Both the position numbers and the translations under genes were made by a program. Of a stretch of DNA of 29,453 bases, positions 14,802 to 23,476 are shown piece after piece (the first letter of the stretch is position 1; each line of letters opens with the position of its first letter). Source of the DNA: JBGZEX01 sp041846495 (GTDB taxonomy: Bacteria; Bacteroidota; Bacteroidia; Bacteroidales; Marinifilaceae). Under the pieces are notes generated by a model that did no database searches, was not told where the DNA came from, and was given only the letters and a program-made list of their open reading frames with translations. The DNA is taken from positions 1 to 29,453 of the forward strand of contig JBGZEX010000010.1 in NCBI GenBank assembly GCA_041846495.1, in the 5' to 3' direction.

Positions 14802-14867
14802 ATAGAAGGACTTCCGGAAATCAAAATTACATAATCACCCGTTCGATTGCTTTCAGAAGTCCTCTAT
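14802..14867. other. Long imperfect hairpin in the rhomboid 5' leader
   Basis: ATAGA-GGACTTC-GGAA on the left (14802-14819) pairs with TTTC-GAAGTCC-TCTAT on the right (14851-14867), about 16 bp with one bulged A and one mismatch, around a ~30-nt loop. Read on the minus strand it is followed by GACGTTTTTCG, so it could act as an attenuator for the rhomboid gene or end a small RNA. The rest of 14745-15078 is AT-rich with promoters for both flanking genes and no ORF. Confidence 0.5.
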
Positions 14868-14925
14868 AAAGGATACGGATAAGATTTCCCACACAAAATC
14901 GGAACTTCCGAATAATCAAACAATG

Positions 14926-14933
14926 CAAATTTA
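14926..14933 (-). promoter_or_regulatory. Possible -7 box for the rhomboid gene
   Basis: On the minus strand this reads TAAATTTG, a match to TAnnTTTG. No clear TTTG lies at the -33 place. If used, the leader would be about 175 nt and include the hairpin at 14802-14867. Confidence 0.35.
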
Positions 14934-15055
14934 ATTATTATCCGAATCTCCGAATCATATTTTCCCGAAATTTCCATCGCCGATTGTAAAGCATAAATAA
15001 AGGGGTAAATCATTCGATTTCCGCTTTCATAAATATGATATTAGGGAATTTCCCG

Positions 15056-15063
15056 TATTTTTG
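15056..15063 (+). promoter_or_regulatory. -7 box of the class IV aminotransferase gene
   Basis: TATTTTTG matches TAnnTTTG. TATG near 15034 is a weak -33 element. The ATG at 15079 follows after only about 8-10 transcribed bases, so the leader is very short. Confidence 0.5.
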
Positions 15064-15078
15064 TAAAAAAACGCAACC

Positions 15079-15876
15079 ATGAAAGCCATTGTAAACAATT
15101 TCATAAAAGACATCCCCGAAATTCCGGATTCACTATTCGAAAATACCGTATCGATATACGAAGTAATTCGCATTTTCAACGGACAACCCTTATTTTTAGA
15201 AGATAATCTAAAACGACTTGCCAATTCTCTCTCCATTGCTTGCCCTCAAGTCCGCATAAAAATACAAGAACTGAATATACCCGAAAAAATAACCCGTTTA
15301 ATCCGACTCGAGCATATCGAAGAAGGCAATATAAAATACGTCCTCTCCTTCAAAGAAAACCGGGCCGAAGAATATCTCTTCCGCATACCGCATCATTATC
15401 CCGACAAGAATTCCTACATAAACGGAGTGCCTACCATAAGTCTATACGCTTCCCGAAAAAATCCGGAAATAAAATATATAAATACGGAATTGAGAACAAT
15501 CGCCGACGACCTGATTCGCAAACACAAGGTATGGGAAGTTCTCCTTACGGACGCCGATAATTATTTGACGGAAGGCTCCCGTTCCAATCTCTTTTTCATA
15601 AAAGGAGATATCGTATTTACGGCACCTACCGCATTCGTACTTCCGGGTACGAGTCGAAAACGGGTATTCGAAATTTGTAATATCCATCATATAAAAATCG
15701 TCGAGAAAAAAATCGCCTTATCCGAGATACGGGATTACGATTCGGCTTTTCTCACCGGAACTTCCCCTCTTCTCCTCCCTATTTCCCGGATAAATCAAAC
15801 CGGCATGAAAACGAATACCCCTTTATTAAAAAAACTCGTAAAACTATACTTTGAATTCATCGGCATAAAATTCTAA
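15079..15876 (+). CDS. Class IV aminotransferase (PabC/IlvE-like PLP enzyme)
   Basis: This 265-residue protein has the class IV PLP fold. The Schiff-base lysine is probably Lys132 in NPEIKYINTE, followed by the conserved Glu in NYLTEGSRSNLFFI (Glu165) and the phosphate-binding loop FVLPGTSRKRV. Class IV includes branched-chain aminotransferase, D-amino-acid transaminase and 4-amino-4-deoxychorismate lyase. At 265 residues it is closer in size to PabC lyases than to IlvE (~309), but the substrate cannot be decided from motifs. No pabA or pabB gene is nearby. It appears to be transcribed from its own promoter with an unusually short leader. The next gene, a serine hydrolase, follows on the same strand. 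Confidence 0.8.
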   Translation: MKAIVNNFIKDIPEIPDSLFENTVSIYEVIRIFNGQPLFLEDNLKRLANSLSIACPQVRIKIQELNIPEKITRLIRLEHIEEGNIKYVLSFKENRAEEYLFRIPHHYPDKNSYINGVPTISLYASRKNPEIKYINTELRTIADDLIRKHKVWEVLLTDADNYLTEGSRSNLFFIKGDIVFTAPTAFVLPGTSRKRVFEICNIHHIKIVEKKIALSEIRDYDSAFLTGTSPLLLPISRINQTGMKTNTPLLKKLVKLYFEFIGIKF

Positions 15877-15948
15877 AAAATACATAAAGAACAAATTTTG
15901 CCGTATACCGTATTTTTCGTAATATTGCTTCGGATAAAGATTGCCCGC

Positions 15949-17241
15949 ATGAAATATTGGACCGTACTTTTTACACTTAGTTTTTTCTTTATACTCATTG
16001 CCAACGCCATAAATATAAAAAATACGGAAAAAAGCCGTCTCCCGATTCCGGCATCCATTCACAATCCCAAAACGGAATACAGACAAGCAATACATTTCAG
16101 AATCAAAAATGAATTATCCGATAGTCCGGAAACAAAAAAATTGGACAACGCCATAGAAAAATTTCTTCGCAAATGGGAAATCAAAGGTGCTTCTTTCGCC
16201 CTTATGAAAGACAACAAACTCGTATATGCCAAAGGTTACGGTATTGCCGATAACGAAACGGGAACGACTCCGTCCAATATATTTCGCATAGCTTCCGTTT
16301 CGAAACTTATTACAGCTGCGGGCATTATGAAATTAGTCGAATCCGGCCGATTGAAACTCGACGACTGCGTATTCGGGGAAAACGGCATTCTCAACGATAA
16401 CGATTTTACGAACATTAAAGATAAAAGAGTAAAAAACATTACCGTAGAGCATCTCCTTCGCCATCGATCGGGTTTCAGTTCCAGATACGGCGACCCCGTA
16501 TTTTCCCCTCTTACGGTAGCCAAAACGATGAAAGTATCCCCGCCTATTTCATCCCATACGCTCATTCGATATGCGATTTCGAAAAAACTGCACTATACGC
16601 CGGGTCAATCCACCTCTTATTCGAATTTAGGTTATGTCATCTTATCGAAGATAATAGAAAAGGTATCGGAGAGAGATTATGAGGAATTCATACAAAAAGA
16701 AATCCTGCATCCGGCAGGTTGTTTCGACATGCACATTGCCCGGAATTTTTATAAAGAACGGTATAAAAACGAGGTTCGCTATTACGAAAGCAGGGATGAA
16801 GAACCCATCCTCTCTTTCGACGGGAAAAACAAAGAGCGCCCCAAATGTTACGGAGGAAACGATATCAATCTTTTATGGGGTGCCGGAGCCTGGGTCGCTT
16901 CTCCTTCGGAACTCCTGCTGTTTACGGCTGCCATTGACGGAGATCCCGCCGTTCCGGATATACTAAAGCCCGAAACCGTTGCATATATGACAAAACACGA
17001 CACCCGGCAATTACCCATAGGCTGGATGCATACCCGGGAAAACGGGGAATGGATTAGAACGGGTACCCTGTCTTCTACAAGTGCCGTATTAAAACGGCAA
17101 AACGACGGATACAGTTGGGCATTTATCACCAATACGGGAAGTTGGAAAGGTCCCAAACTCGCATCAAAAATCGAAACGATGATTAAAAATGCCATGCGGA
17201 CGGTAAAAAAATGGCCGGAACAGGATTTAAAGAAACAATAA
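15949..17241 (+). CDS. Serine hydrolase of the beta-lactamase/DD-peptidase (class C-like) family
   Basis: The product (430 residues from ATG 15949) has an N-terminal signal or anchor segment (MKYWTVLFTLSFFFILIA) and a class C-like serine hydrolase domain. SxxK appears as Ser116-Val-Ser-Lys119 (IASVSKLITA), the second motif as Tyr224-Ser-Asn226 (SYSNLGYVIL). The third motif region, HTRENGEWIRTGTLSSTSAV, carries RTGT where many members have HxG or KTG. Enzymes of this group are esterases, DD-peptidases or beta-lactamases, so resistance cannot be inferred. The frame also opens at 15898, but the 17 extra residues would put a second hydrophobic stretch before the signal, so 15949 is preferred. Confidence 0.8.
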   Translation: MKYWTVLFTLSFFFILIANAINIKNTEKSRLPIPASIHNPKTEYRQAIHFRIKNELSDSPETKKLDNAIEKFLRKWEIKGASFALMKDNKLVYAKGYGIADNETGTTPSNIFRIASVSKLITAAGIMKLVESGRLKLDDCVFGENGILNDNDFTNIKDKRVKNITVEHLLRHRSGFSSRYGDPVFSPLTVAKTMKVSPPISSHTLIRYAISKKLHYTPGQSTSYSNLGYVILSKIIEKVSERDYEEFIQKEILHPAGCFDMHIARNFYKERYKNEVRYYESRDEEPILSFDGKNKERPKCYGGNDINLLWGAGAWVASPSELLLFTAAIDGDPAVPDILKPETVAYMTKHDTRQLPIGWMHTRENGEWIRTGTLSSTSAVLKRQNDGYSWAFITNTGSWKGPKLASKIETMIKNAMRTVKKWPEQDLKKQ

Positions 17242-17255
17242 GCCGAAAACATTCT

Positions 17256-17286
17256 TTTGCCGATTGGTTAATATTTCATATTTTTG
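17256..17286 (+). promoter_or_regulatory. Promoter of the buk-era-der operon
   Basis: TTTG (17256-17259), 19 nt, TATTTTTG (17279-17286) is a full match to the Bacteroidetes primary promoter. The ATG at 17326 lies about 33 nt after the predicted start of transcription. Confidence 0.65.
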
Positions 17287-17325
17287 TCGGGAATTAATTC
17301 GTGTATAACATATTAAAATTTTAGG

Positions 17326-18393
17326 ATGTCCTATATTCTTACTATTAATCCGGGCTCTACGTCCACTAAAATCGCTGTTTTCGAAGATGAAAAACAGGTT
17401 TTTATAAAAAACATCAAACATTCGGCAGAGGAAATCGGAAAATTCCACAATGTCGCCTCTCAATTCGAGTTTCGTAAAAACATCATCGTCAAGGAACTGA
17501 AAGAAGCCGGATACGAATTGAACCTCTTCGACATCGTTGTCGGCAGAGGCGGTCTCGTACGTCCCATAAGTTCGGGGATATACGAAGTGAATGCGGCCAT
17601 GTTGAGAGATCTCGAAAACCCGGTTATGGGAGAACATGCATCCAATCTCGGAGGAATCATCGCTCACGATATTGCCTGCGATATAGCTAAAGGCGTCAAA
17701 GCCTATATCACCAATCCGGTAGTTGTGGACGAACTCGAGCCCATTGCCCGCATATCCGGACATCCGGCAATAGAGCGCACCTCCATATTCCATGCGCTTA
17801 ATCAAAAGGCCATTGCGATGACCTATGCCGAAGAAACAGGAAAGAAATACGAAGATTTGAATCTTATCGTCGCCCATTTGGGAGGCGGAATTTCGGTAGG
17901 TGCCCATAAAGGCGGGAGAGTAATAGACGTAAACAATGCCTTGGACGGAGAAGGGGCATTTTCACCCGAACGTTCCGGAGGTCTTCCCTGCGGAGCTTTG
18001 GTGGATTTATGCTTCAGCGGTAAAAAAAACAGGGAAGAAATCAAAAAAATGCTTGTGGGAGGAGGAGGAAGCGTTGCCTATCTCGGTACGAACGATGCTT
18101 ATGAAGTAGAGAAGAAAGCGGAAAAAGATCCCCGCTACGCCTTGATACAGGAAGCCATGTGTTACCAGATTGCAAAGCAGATAGGAGAGATGGCGACCGT
18201 ACTTAAAGGAAAGGTGGATGCCATATTGATTACCGGAGGTATGGCCAGAGGAAAAGCGATTACGGACAGCATAACCGAAAAAACGGATTTCATCGCTCCC
18301 GTAAAAGTATATCCGGGAGAGGATGAAATGGGCGCCTTAGCTAAAAACGGACTGAAAGTATTGAGGGGAGAAATGCAACCGAAAGTCTATTAA
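17326..18393 (+). CDS. buk: Butyrate kinase
   Basis: The 355-residue product is a member of the acetate/butyrate kinase (ASKHA) family, converting butyryl-phosphate and ADP to butyrate and ATP. It shows the N-terminal ILTINPGSTSTKIAVF nucleotide motif, the central VAHLGGGISVGAHKGGRVID motif and the C-terminal ILITGGMARGKAITD motif. Its length and the SPERSGGLP segment fit butyrate kinase rather than acetate kinase (~400 residues). A branched-chain acyl-phosphate substrate is also possible. The usual partner phosphotransbutyrylase (ptb) is not next to it; instead era follows after 5 nt. The promoter at 17256-17286 is a near-perfect consensus, so it is probably expressed strongly. Confidence 0.9.
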   Translation: MSYILTINPGSTSTKIAVFEDEKQVFIKNIKHSAEEIGKFHNVASQFEFRKNIIVKELKEAGYELNLFDIVVGRGGLVRPISSGIYEVNAAMLRDLENPVMGEHASNLGGIIAHDIACDIAKGVKAYITNPVVVDELEPIARISGHPAIERTSIFHALNQKAIAMTYAEETGKKYEDLNLIVAHLGGGISVGAHKGGRVIDVNNALDGEGAFSPERSGGLPCGALVDLCFSGKKNREEIKKMLVGGGGSVAYLGTNDAYEVEKKAEKDPRYALIQEAMCYQIAKQIGEMATVLKGKVDAILITGGMARGKAITDSITEKTDFIAPVKVYPGEDEMGALAKNGLKVLRGEMQPKVY

Positions 18394-18398
18394 GGGCA

Positions 18399-19283
18399 AT
18401 GAAACACAAGGCAGGATTCGTGAATATCGTCGGCAACCCGAATGTAGGGAAATCGACCCTTATGAATCTGATGGTGGGAGAAAAACTTTCGATTATCACA
18501 TCGAAATCGCAAACTACCCGCCACCGGATAAAAGGCATTGTAAACGGGGACGACTTCCAAATCGTATTCTCCGATACGCCGGGCATTGTAAAACCGAACT
18601 ATCGCATGCAGGAGTACATGCTCGATTTTTCGATTTCCGCCCTTAAGGATGCGGACATCATCGTATACGTGACCGATGTCGTGGAGAAAACGGATAAAAA
18701 CAGCGATTTCATCCGTAAAGTAGCCGGGAATCCTGCTCATATCATTGTCGTTATCAATAAAATAGACTTAAGCAATGAAAAAGACGTAGAGGCTTTATAC
18801 CTGCATTGGAAACAAATGCTTCCAAAAGCGGAGATATTTCCCGTATCGGCAATCGAAAACTTCAATGTCGACAATCTCTTCAAGCGGATACGGGAACTCC
18901 TCCCCGAGGGGGAACCCTATTTCCCGAAAGACGAACTCACGGATATGCCCGCCCGTTTTTTCGTAACCGAAATCATCCGCGAAAAAATCCTGACGAATTA
19001 CGATAAGGAGATACCTTATTCGGTGGAAGTAGCCATAGAATCTTTTAAGGAAGAAAAACAGCGGATAGAAATTACGGCCATCATTTATGTGGAGCGGGAA
19101 TCTCAAAGAGGCATCATCATCGGCAATAAAGGCCATGCCATTAAAAAAGTGGGGATAGAAGCCCGGAAAGACATCGAAAAATTTTTCGATAAAAACGTAT
19201 ATCTTCAACTCTATGTCAAAGTTTTAAAAGACTGGAGAAAAAAAGAGAACGAATTAAGGAATTTCGGATATAAGCAAAATTAA
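18399..19283 (+). CDS. era: GTPase Era, 16S rRNA/30S subunit maturation
   Basis: This 294-residue protein is Era. G1 is GNPNVGKST at residues ~12-20, the switch region SQTTRHRIKGI follows, G3 is DTPGIVKP, and G4 is NKID. The C-terminal KH domain shows GIIIGNKGHAIKKVG. Era binds the 3' end of 16S rRNA and helps assemble the 30S subunit. It lies 5 nt after buk and 1 nt before der, so the two ribosome-assembly GTPases form one transcription unit with buk. Length and motifs are ordinary for the family. Confidence 0.96.
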   Translation: MKHKAGFVNIVGNPNVGKSTLMNLMVGEKLSIITSKSQTTRHRIKGIVNGDDFQIVFSDTPGIVKPNYRMQEYMLDFSISALKDADIIVYVTDVVEKTDKNSDFIRKVAGNPAHIIVVINKIDLSNEKDVEALYLHWKQMLPKAEIFPVSAIENFNVDNLFKRIRELLPEGEPYFPKDELTDMPARFFVTEIIREKILTNYDKEIPYSVEVAIESFKEEKQRIEITAIIYVERESQRGIIIGNKGHAIKKVGIEARKDIEKFFDKNVYLQLYVKVLKDWRKKENELRNFGYKQN

Positions 19284-19284
19284 A

Positions 19285-20592
19285 ATGAGTAATATCGTTG
19301 CCATCGTAGGACGTCCCAATGTAGGAAAATCCACCCTATTCAACCGTTTGATCGGAAGAAGGGAGGCCATTGTAAATGAAGAAAGCGGAGTTACCCGCGA
19401 CCGGAATTACGGGAAAGCATTTTGGGGAGACAAGGAATTTTCCGTTATCGACACCGGAGGTTATGTCTCCAATAGCGACGATATATTCGAAGAAGAAATC
19501 AACAAGCAGGTGGTTTTGGCCATGGAAGAAGCCGATATCGTCCTATTCGTCGTAGATGCGGAAACGGGGATTACGGATCTGGATCAATCCTTTGCCAAAC
19601 TCCTCAGAAATATCAAAAAGCCGATTTATACCGTTGTCAATAAAGTGGACAACAGTCAACGCTTATACGATTCTTCCGAATTTTACCGCCTCGGCATGCC
19701 GGGAGATCTCTTCTGCATATCCGCTATAGACGGTTCGGGTACGGGCGAACTTTTGGAAGCCGTCGTTTCCGATTTCAAAAACGACAAAGCGGAACCGGAA
19801 GAATCGCTCCCGCGGATAACAATCGTAGGACGTCCCAACGTGGGCAAGTCTTCCACCATAAATGCCCTTATAGGGAAAGAACGAAATATCGTCACGTCCA
19901 TAGCCGGAACTACAAGAGATTCCATCGTAAGCACCTACAAACAATTCGGGCACGAATTCCTGCTTATCGACACGGCGGGAGTCAGAAAAAAGGCAAAGGT
20001 AAACGAAGACGTGGAATTTTATTCCGTCATGCGTTCCATTCGCTCCATAGAAGATTCGGACGTATGCATCCTGATAATCGATGCGGAAAACGGAATGGAA
20101 GCCCAGGACCTCAATATATTCAACCTTATAAAAAAGAATAATAAAGGAGTGGTCATTTTCGTGAACAAATGGGACCTTATCGAGAAAAACAATAAAACCG
20201 CAGCTGAATACGAAAAAAATATCAAAAACAGAATCGCCCCTTTCTCGGACGTACCTATCATATTCACTTCCGCCATCCACAAACAACGATTACTTAAAGG
20301 TATAAACGCCGCCATCGAAACTTACCATAATCGAAAAAGAAAAATAAAGACCTCGGAGCTCAACCGGATAATGTTAGAAGCGATTGAAGAATACGCTCCT
20401 CCCATGAAGAAAGGGAAAATCGTACGCATCAAATACGTTGCACAACTCCCTACATACTTCCCCGCATTTGCCTTTTATTGCAATCTCCCCCAATACGTAT
20501 CGGAAGTTTATAAACGTTATCTCGAAAACAAAATAAGAGAAAACTGGAATTTTACGGGAGTTCCCATACAAATTTTTATTCGAAAAAAATAA
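19285..20592 (+). CDS. der: GTPase Der (EngA), 50S subunit maturation
   Basis: The 435-residue product has two GTPase domains in tandem, the defining feature of Der. The first has GRPNVGKSTLF (~8-18) with DTGGY and NKVDN. The second has GRPNVGKSSTI (~180-190) with DTAGVRKKAK and NKWDL. A C-terminal KH-like domain runs from ~350 with PPMKKGKIVRIKYVAQ. Der acts late in assembly of the large ribosomal subunit. It is the last gene of buk-era-der and is followed by a clear terminator. Confidence 0.96.
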   Translation: MSNIVAIVGRPNVGKSTLFNRLIGRREAIVNEESGVTRDRNYGKAFWGDKEFSVIDTGGYVSNSDDIFEEEINKQVVLAMEEADIVLFVVDAETGITDLDQSFAKLLRNIKKPIYTVVNKVDNSQRLYDSSEFYRLGMPGDLFCISAIDGSGTGELLEAVVSDFKNDKAEPEESLPRITIVGRPNVGKSSTINALIGKERNIVTSIAGTTRDSIVSTYKQFGHEFLLIDTAGVRKKAKVNEDVEFYSVMRSIRSIEDSDVCILIIDAENGMEAQDLNIFNLIKKNNKGVVIFVNKWDLIEKNNKTAAEYEKNIKNRIAPFSDVPIIFTSAIHKQRLLKGINAAIETYHNRKRKIKTSELNRIMLEAIEEYAPPMKKGKIVRIKYVAQLPTYFPAFAFYCNLPQYVSEVYKRYLENKIRENWNFTGVPIQIFIRKK

Positions 20593-20620
20593 TTTTCCGG
20601 ATCTTCCGTTTTTTTTAATT

Positions 20621-20655
20621 TTCCGATATGAAAATTCATATCGGAATTTTTATAT
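20621..20655 (+). terminator. Intrinsic terminator after der
   Basis: TTCCGATATGAA (20621-20632) and TTCATATCGGAA (20635-20646) form a near-perfect stem, followed by TTTTTATATTTTT. This ends the buk-era-der operon before the rseC promoter. Confidence 0.85.
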
Positions 20656-20743
20656 TTTTATTATCAAAATATGAATACTTATCTTTTTATTATTTTGTCT
20701 AAATAACAATAATCCACGATGTATCAGTTTACTGTATTTTTTA

Positions 20744-20773
20744 TTTGCTCTTAAATTTTAATCGCTAACTTTG
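20744..20773 (+). promoter_or_regulatory. Promoter of the rseC-rnf operon
   Basis: TTTG (20744-20747), 18 nt, TAACTTTG (20766-20773) fits the Bacteroidetes consensus. The ATG at 20789 is about 10 nt downstream of the predicted start. This argues against the in-frame TTG at 20771, which lies inside the -7 box. Confidence 0.6.
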
Positions 20774-20788
20774 CTTTGTAATATAGGG

Positions 20789-21208
20789 ATGACAAAAGAG
20801 AATAAAATATGGCACAAAGGAATCGTGCATTCGATTGACGGTATTTATGTTCGGGTGTCTATTCTTAATCATACGGCATGTGCGGGTTGTCATGCCAAAG
20901 GCATGTGCGGAATTTCCGAAGCAAAGGTAAAGATTATCGATGCAGACCGTCCGGATTTCGAAGTAAAACCGGGAGATGAAGTAATTGTATATGCATCCTC
21001 CGGGGACGCTTCTTTTTCCGTCGTAATCGCTTACGTAATTCCTACATTCCTCCTTATTATCTCCATTGCCTTAGCGGTTAAGGGGGAAATCGGAGAAATC
21101 GGGGCGGCTTTTTTAGGCCTGGCCGTAACTGCGCTCTATTTTTTCTCTCTTTATCTATTTCGTTCCCGTATAGGAAAGAAGATTCGTTTTACAATAGAAA
21201 AAGAATAA
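20789..21208 (+). CDS. rseC: RseC/MucC-family membrane protein (SoxR-reducing system type)
   Basis: The 139-residue product has an N-terminal soluble domain with cysteines in TACAGCHAKGMCG, which fit the RseC cluster- or metal-binding pattern. Two transmembrane helices follow (FSVVIAYVIPTFLLIISIAL and the segment GAAFLGLAVTALYFFSLYLF). RseC homologues head rnf operons in many Bacteroidetes; in E. coli they work with Rsx (Rnf) to reduce SoxR. Its exact job here is not known. It lies 10 nt upstream of rnfB and opens the operon. The start at 20789 is chosen because the open frame above it overlaps the promoter. Confidence 0.85.
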   Translation: MTKENKIWHKGIVHSIDGIYVRVSILNHTACAGCHAKGMCGISEAKVKIIDADRPDFEVKPGDEVIVYASSGDASFSVVIAYVIPTFLLIISIALAVKGEIGEIGAAFLGLAVTALYFFSLYLFRSRIGKKIRFTIEKE

Positions 21209-21218
21209 AAAACAAATT

Positions 21219-22085
21219 ATGAGTATTCTTGTTTATACGATCATTTCGCTTTGCGCCATTGGAATTGTGGCTGCAATCATTTTGTATTTGGTAGCCCAAA
21301 AATTCAAGGTAGACGAAGATCCCCGCATAGACACGGTAGAAGAATTGCTTCCCGGTGCTAATTGCGGAGGATGCGGATTTCCGGGTTGTCGGGGACTATC
21401 GGAGGCTATCGTAAAATCCGATACGATGGACGGACTTATGTGTCCTGTCGGAGGAGCTTCGGTAATGGAGAAAATCGCCTCGGCATTGGGCAGGGAAGTT
21501 TCGGCATCGGCTCCGAAGATCGCCGTCGTACGTTGTAACGGAAGTTGTGAAAACCGGGTGCTTACGAGTTTATATAACGGGGCGCCTTCGTGTGCCGTAG
21601 AACATAATCTCTATGCCGGAGATTCCGGATGTTCTTTCGGATGTTTGGGATGCGGAGATTGCGTATCCGCCTGTAGTTTCGATGCGATTCATATGGATCC
21701 GGTCACCCGTTTACCCATTGTAGACGAAGACAAATGCGTAGCCTGCGGAGCTTGTGTAAAAGCCTGTCCGCGCAATATAATCGAATTGAGGAATAAGGGT
21801 CCCAAAGGCAGAAGAGTATTCGTTTCCTGTGTTAATAAAGACAAGGGAGGGATAGCTCGAAAAGCATGTACGGCTGCATGTATCGGATGTAAAAAATGTG
21901 AAAAAGAATGTCCTTTCCAGGCAATCAGCGTAATCGACAATATTTCCTATATCGATTACAACAAATGCAGATTATGTCGGAAATGCGTAAGCGTATGTCC
22001 TACGAATGCCATACATGAAGTAAATTTTCCACCCAGAAAAATCATTGAAGCCGCTCCGGTCGAAAAGGCGGAGGCTGCCAAATAA
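21219..22085 (+). CDS. rnfB: RnfB, iron-sulfur subunit of the Rnf complex
   Basis: This 288-residue protein has an N-terminal TM helix (ISLCAIGIVAAIILYLVAQ). A 4Fe-4S motif follows in LLPGANCGGCGFPGC with a later MCPVGG. Four ferredoxin-type motifs come after: CLGCGDCVSACSFDAI, CVACGACVKACP, CIGCKKCEKECPFQAI and CRLCRKCVSVCPTNAI. RnfB takes electrons from ferredoxin and passes them toward RnfC. E. coli RsxB has two ferredoxin motifs; the larger number here resembles the longer RnfB of anaerobes. The short tail ends in an Ala/Glu/Lys-rich linker. Confidence 0.93.
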   Translation: MSILVYTIISLCAIGIVAAIILYLVAQKFKVDEDPRIDTVEELLPGANCGGCGFPGCRGLSEAIVKSDTMDGLMCPVGGASVMEKIASALGREVSASAPKIAVVRCNGSCENRVLTSLYNGAPSCAVEHNLYAGDSGCSFGCLGCGDCVSACSFDAIHMDPVTRLPIVDEDKCVACGACVKACPRNIIELRNKGPKGRRVFVSCVNKDKGGIARKACTAACIGCKKCEKECPFQAISVIDNISYIDYNKCRLCRKCVSVCPTNAIHEVNFPPRKIIEAAPVEKAEAAK

Positions 22086-22112
22086 TATATCACTAACTAA
22101 ACGGATAAGGTT

Positions 22113-23465
22113 GTGTTAAAAACATTTAGAATCGGGGGCATACACCCACCAGAGAATAAAATTTCAGCCGGAAAATCCATAGTACGGCTACCGGTGCCGG
22201 AAGAAGTCGTAATTCCGTTATCTCAGCATATCGGAGCTCCGGCTGTTCCTGTCGTAAACAAAGGCGATAAAGTCGTTACCGGCCAATTAATTGCAAAGGC
22301 GGGAGGTTTCGTATCCGCAAACGTACACAGTTCCGTTTCGGGAACCGTTACATCGGTAGGCGATTTTAAAGATGCCGCCGGTTACATAAAACAAGCCATA
22401 ACCATAAAAACGGAAGGAGAAGAATGGGAATCTTCCGTAAACAGGTCGGATGCTATAGAACAAGCCAACGACATTACCAAGGAAGACATCATTCGGTTAA
22501 TCAACGAAGCAGGTATAGTGGGTATGGGAGGAGCCACCTTCCCTACTCATGTCAAGTTGTCGCCTCCTCCCGGCAATAAAGCCGAAATACTCATCATAAA
22601 TGGAGTGGAATGCGAACCCTATCTCACTTCCGACCACAGGCTTATGCTTGAAAAAACGGAAGAAATCATCATAGGGACTCAATTATTGGCAAAAGCCATA
22701 GGTGCGGAAAAAGCCGTTATAGGTATAGAAAACAACAAAAAGGACGCTATCGAAAAATTGAACGAAGCTGCTCAAAGAGCTTTCGGCATAGAGATATGTC
22801 CTTTAAGGATCCAATATCCGCAAGGAGGAGAAAAACAACTCATACAAGCCGTTACCAATAAATACGTACCTTCGGGAGGACTGCCCATAGCGGTAGGAGC
22901 CGTCGTACAAAACGTAGGTACAGCCTATGCCGTATACGAAGCGGTAATCAAACACAAACCTCTTATAGAGCGGGTCGTAACCGTTACCGGAAAATCTTTG
23001 AAATCTCCCGGGAATTTTCTTTGCCGGATAGGAACTCCGATTGAAAAAATAATCGAAGCGGCCGGAGGTCTCCCCGAGGATACTGCAAAGGTAATAGGAG
23101 GAGGTCCTATGATGGGACGGGCGATGGTCAATTTGAAAAGTCCCGTACTCAAAGGAACAAGCGGCATTCTCATCATAAACGAAAAAGAAGGGATGCGGAA
23201 GCCCATGAGAAACTGCATACGGTGTACGAAATGCGTAAACGTTTGTCCCATGGGATTGGAACCTTATCTTCTGATGACTTATTCCGAAAACAATATGCTC
23301 GAGGAAATGGAAAAAGAAAAAGTCATGGATTGCATAGAATGCGGTTCCTGCAGCTATACATGTCCGGCGAACCGTCCTTTATTGGACTATATCCGTTTAG
23401 GTAAGGGAAGAACCGGTGCCATGATAAGGGGACGAAAAGCGGTAAATACCGAAAAAAATAATTAA
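22113..23465 (+). CDS. rnfC: RnfC, NADH-binding subunit of the Rnf complex
   Basis: The 450-residue product begins FRIGGIHPPENK as RnfC proteins do. It has the FMN/NADH-binding region EAGIVGMGGATFPTHVKL and, near the C-terminus, two 4Fe-4S motifs, CIRCTKCVNVCP and CIECGSCSYTCP. It exchanges electrons with NAD+/NADH on the cytoplasmic side. The start codon is GTG at 22113; no in-frame ATG gives the conserved N-terminus. The gene lies 27 nt after rnfB and 11 nt before rnfD. Confidence 0.94.
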   Translation: MLKTFRIGGIHPPENKISAGKSIVRLPVPEEVVIPLSQHIGAPAVPVVNKGDKVVTGQLIAKAGGFVSANVHSSVSGTVTSVGDFKDAAGYIKQAITIKTEGEEWESSVNRSDAIEQANDITKEDIIRLINEAGIVGMGGATFPTHVKLSPPPGNKAEILIINGVECEPYLTSDHRLMLEKTEEIIIGTQLLAKAIGAEKAVIGIENNKKDAIEKLNEAAQRAFGIEICPLRIQYPQGGEKQLIQAVTNKYVPSGGLPIAVGAVVQNVGTAYAVYEAVIKHKPLIERVVTVTGKSLKSPGNFLCRIGTPIEKIIEAAGGLPEDTAKVIGGGPMMGRAMVNLKSPVLKGTSGILIINEKEGMRKPMRNCIRCTKCVNVCPMGLEPYLLMTYSENNMLEEMEKEKVMDCIECGSCSYTCPANRPLLDYIRLGKGRTGAMIRGRKAVNTEKNN

Positions 23466-23476
23466 ACGACAACAAT

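Noticed and set aside
15949..17241. Antibiotic-resistance beta-lactamase
   Set aside because: The SxxK and YxN motifs are shared by esterases and DD-peptidases, and the third motif is not a typical beta-lactamase one.
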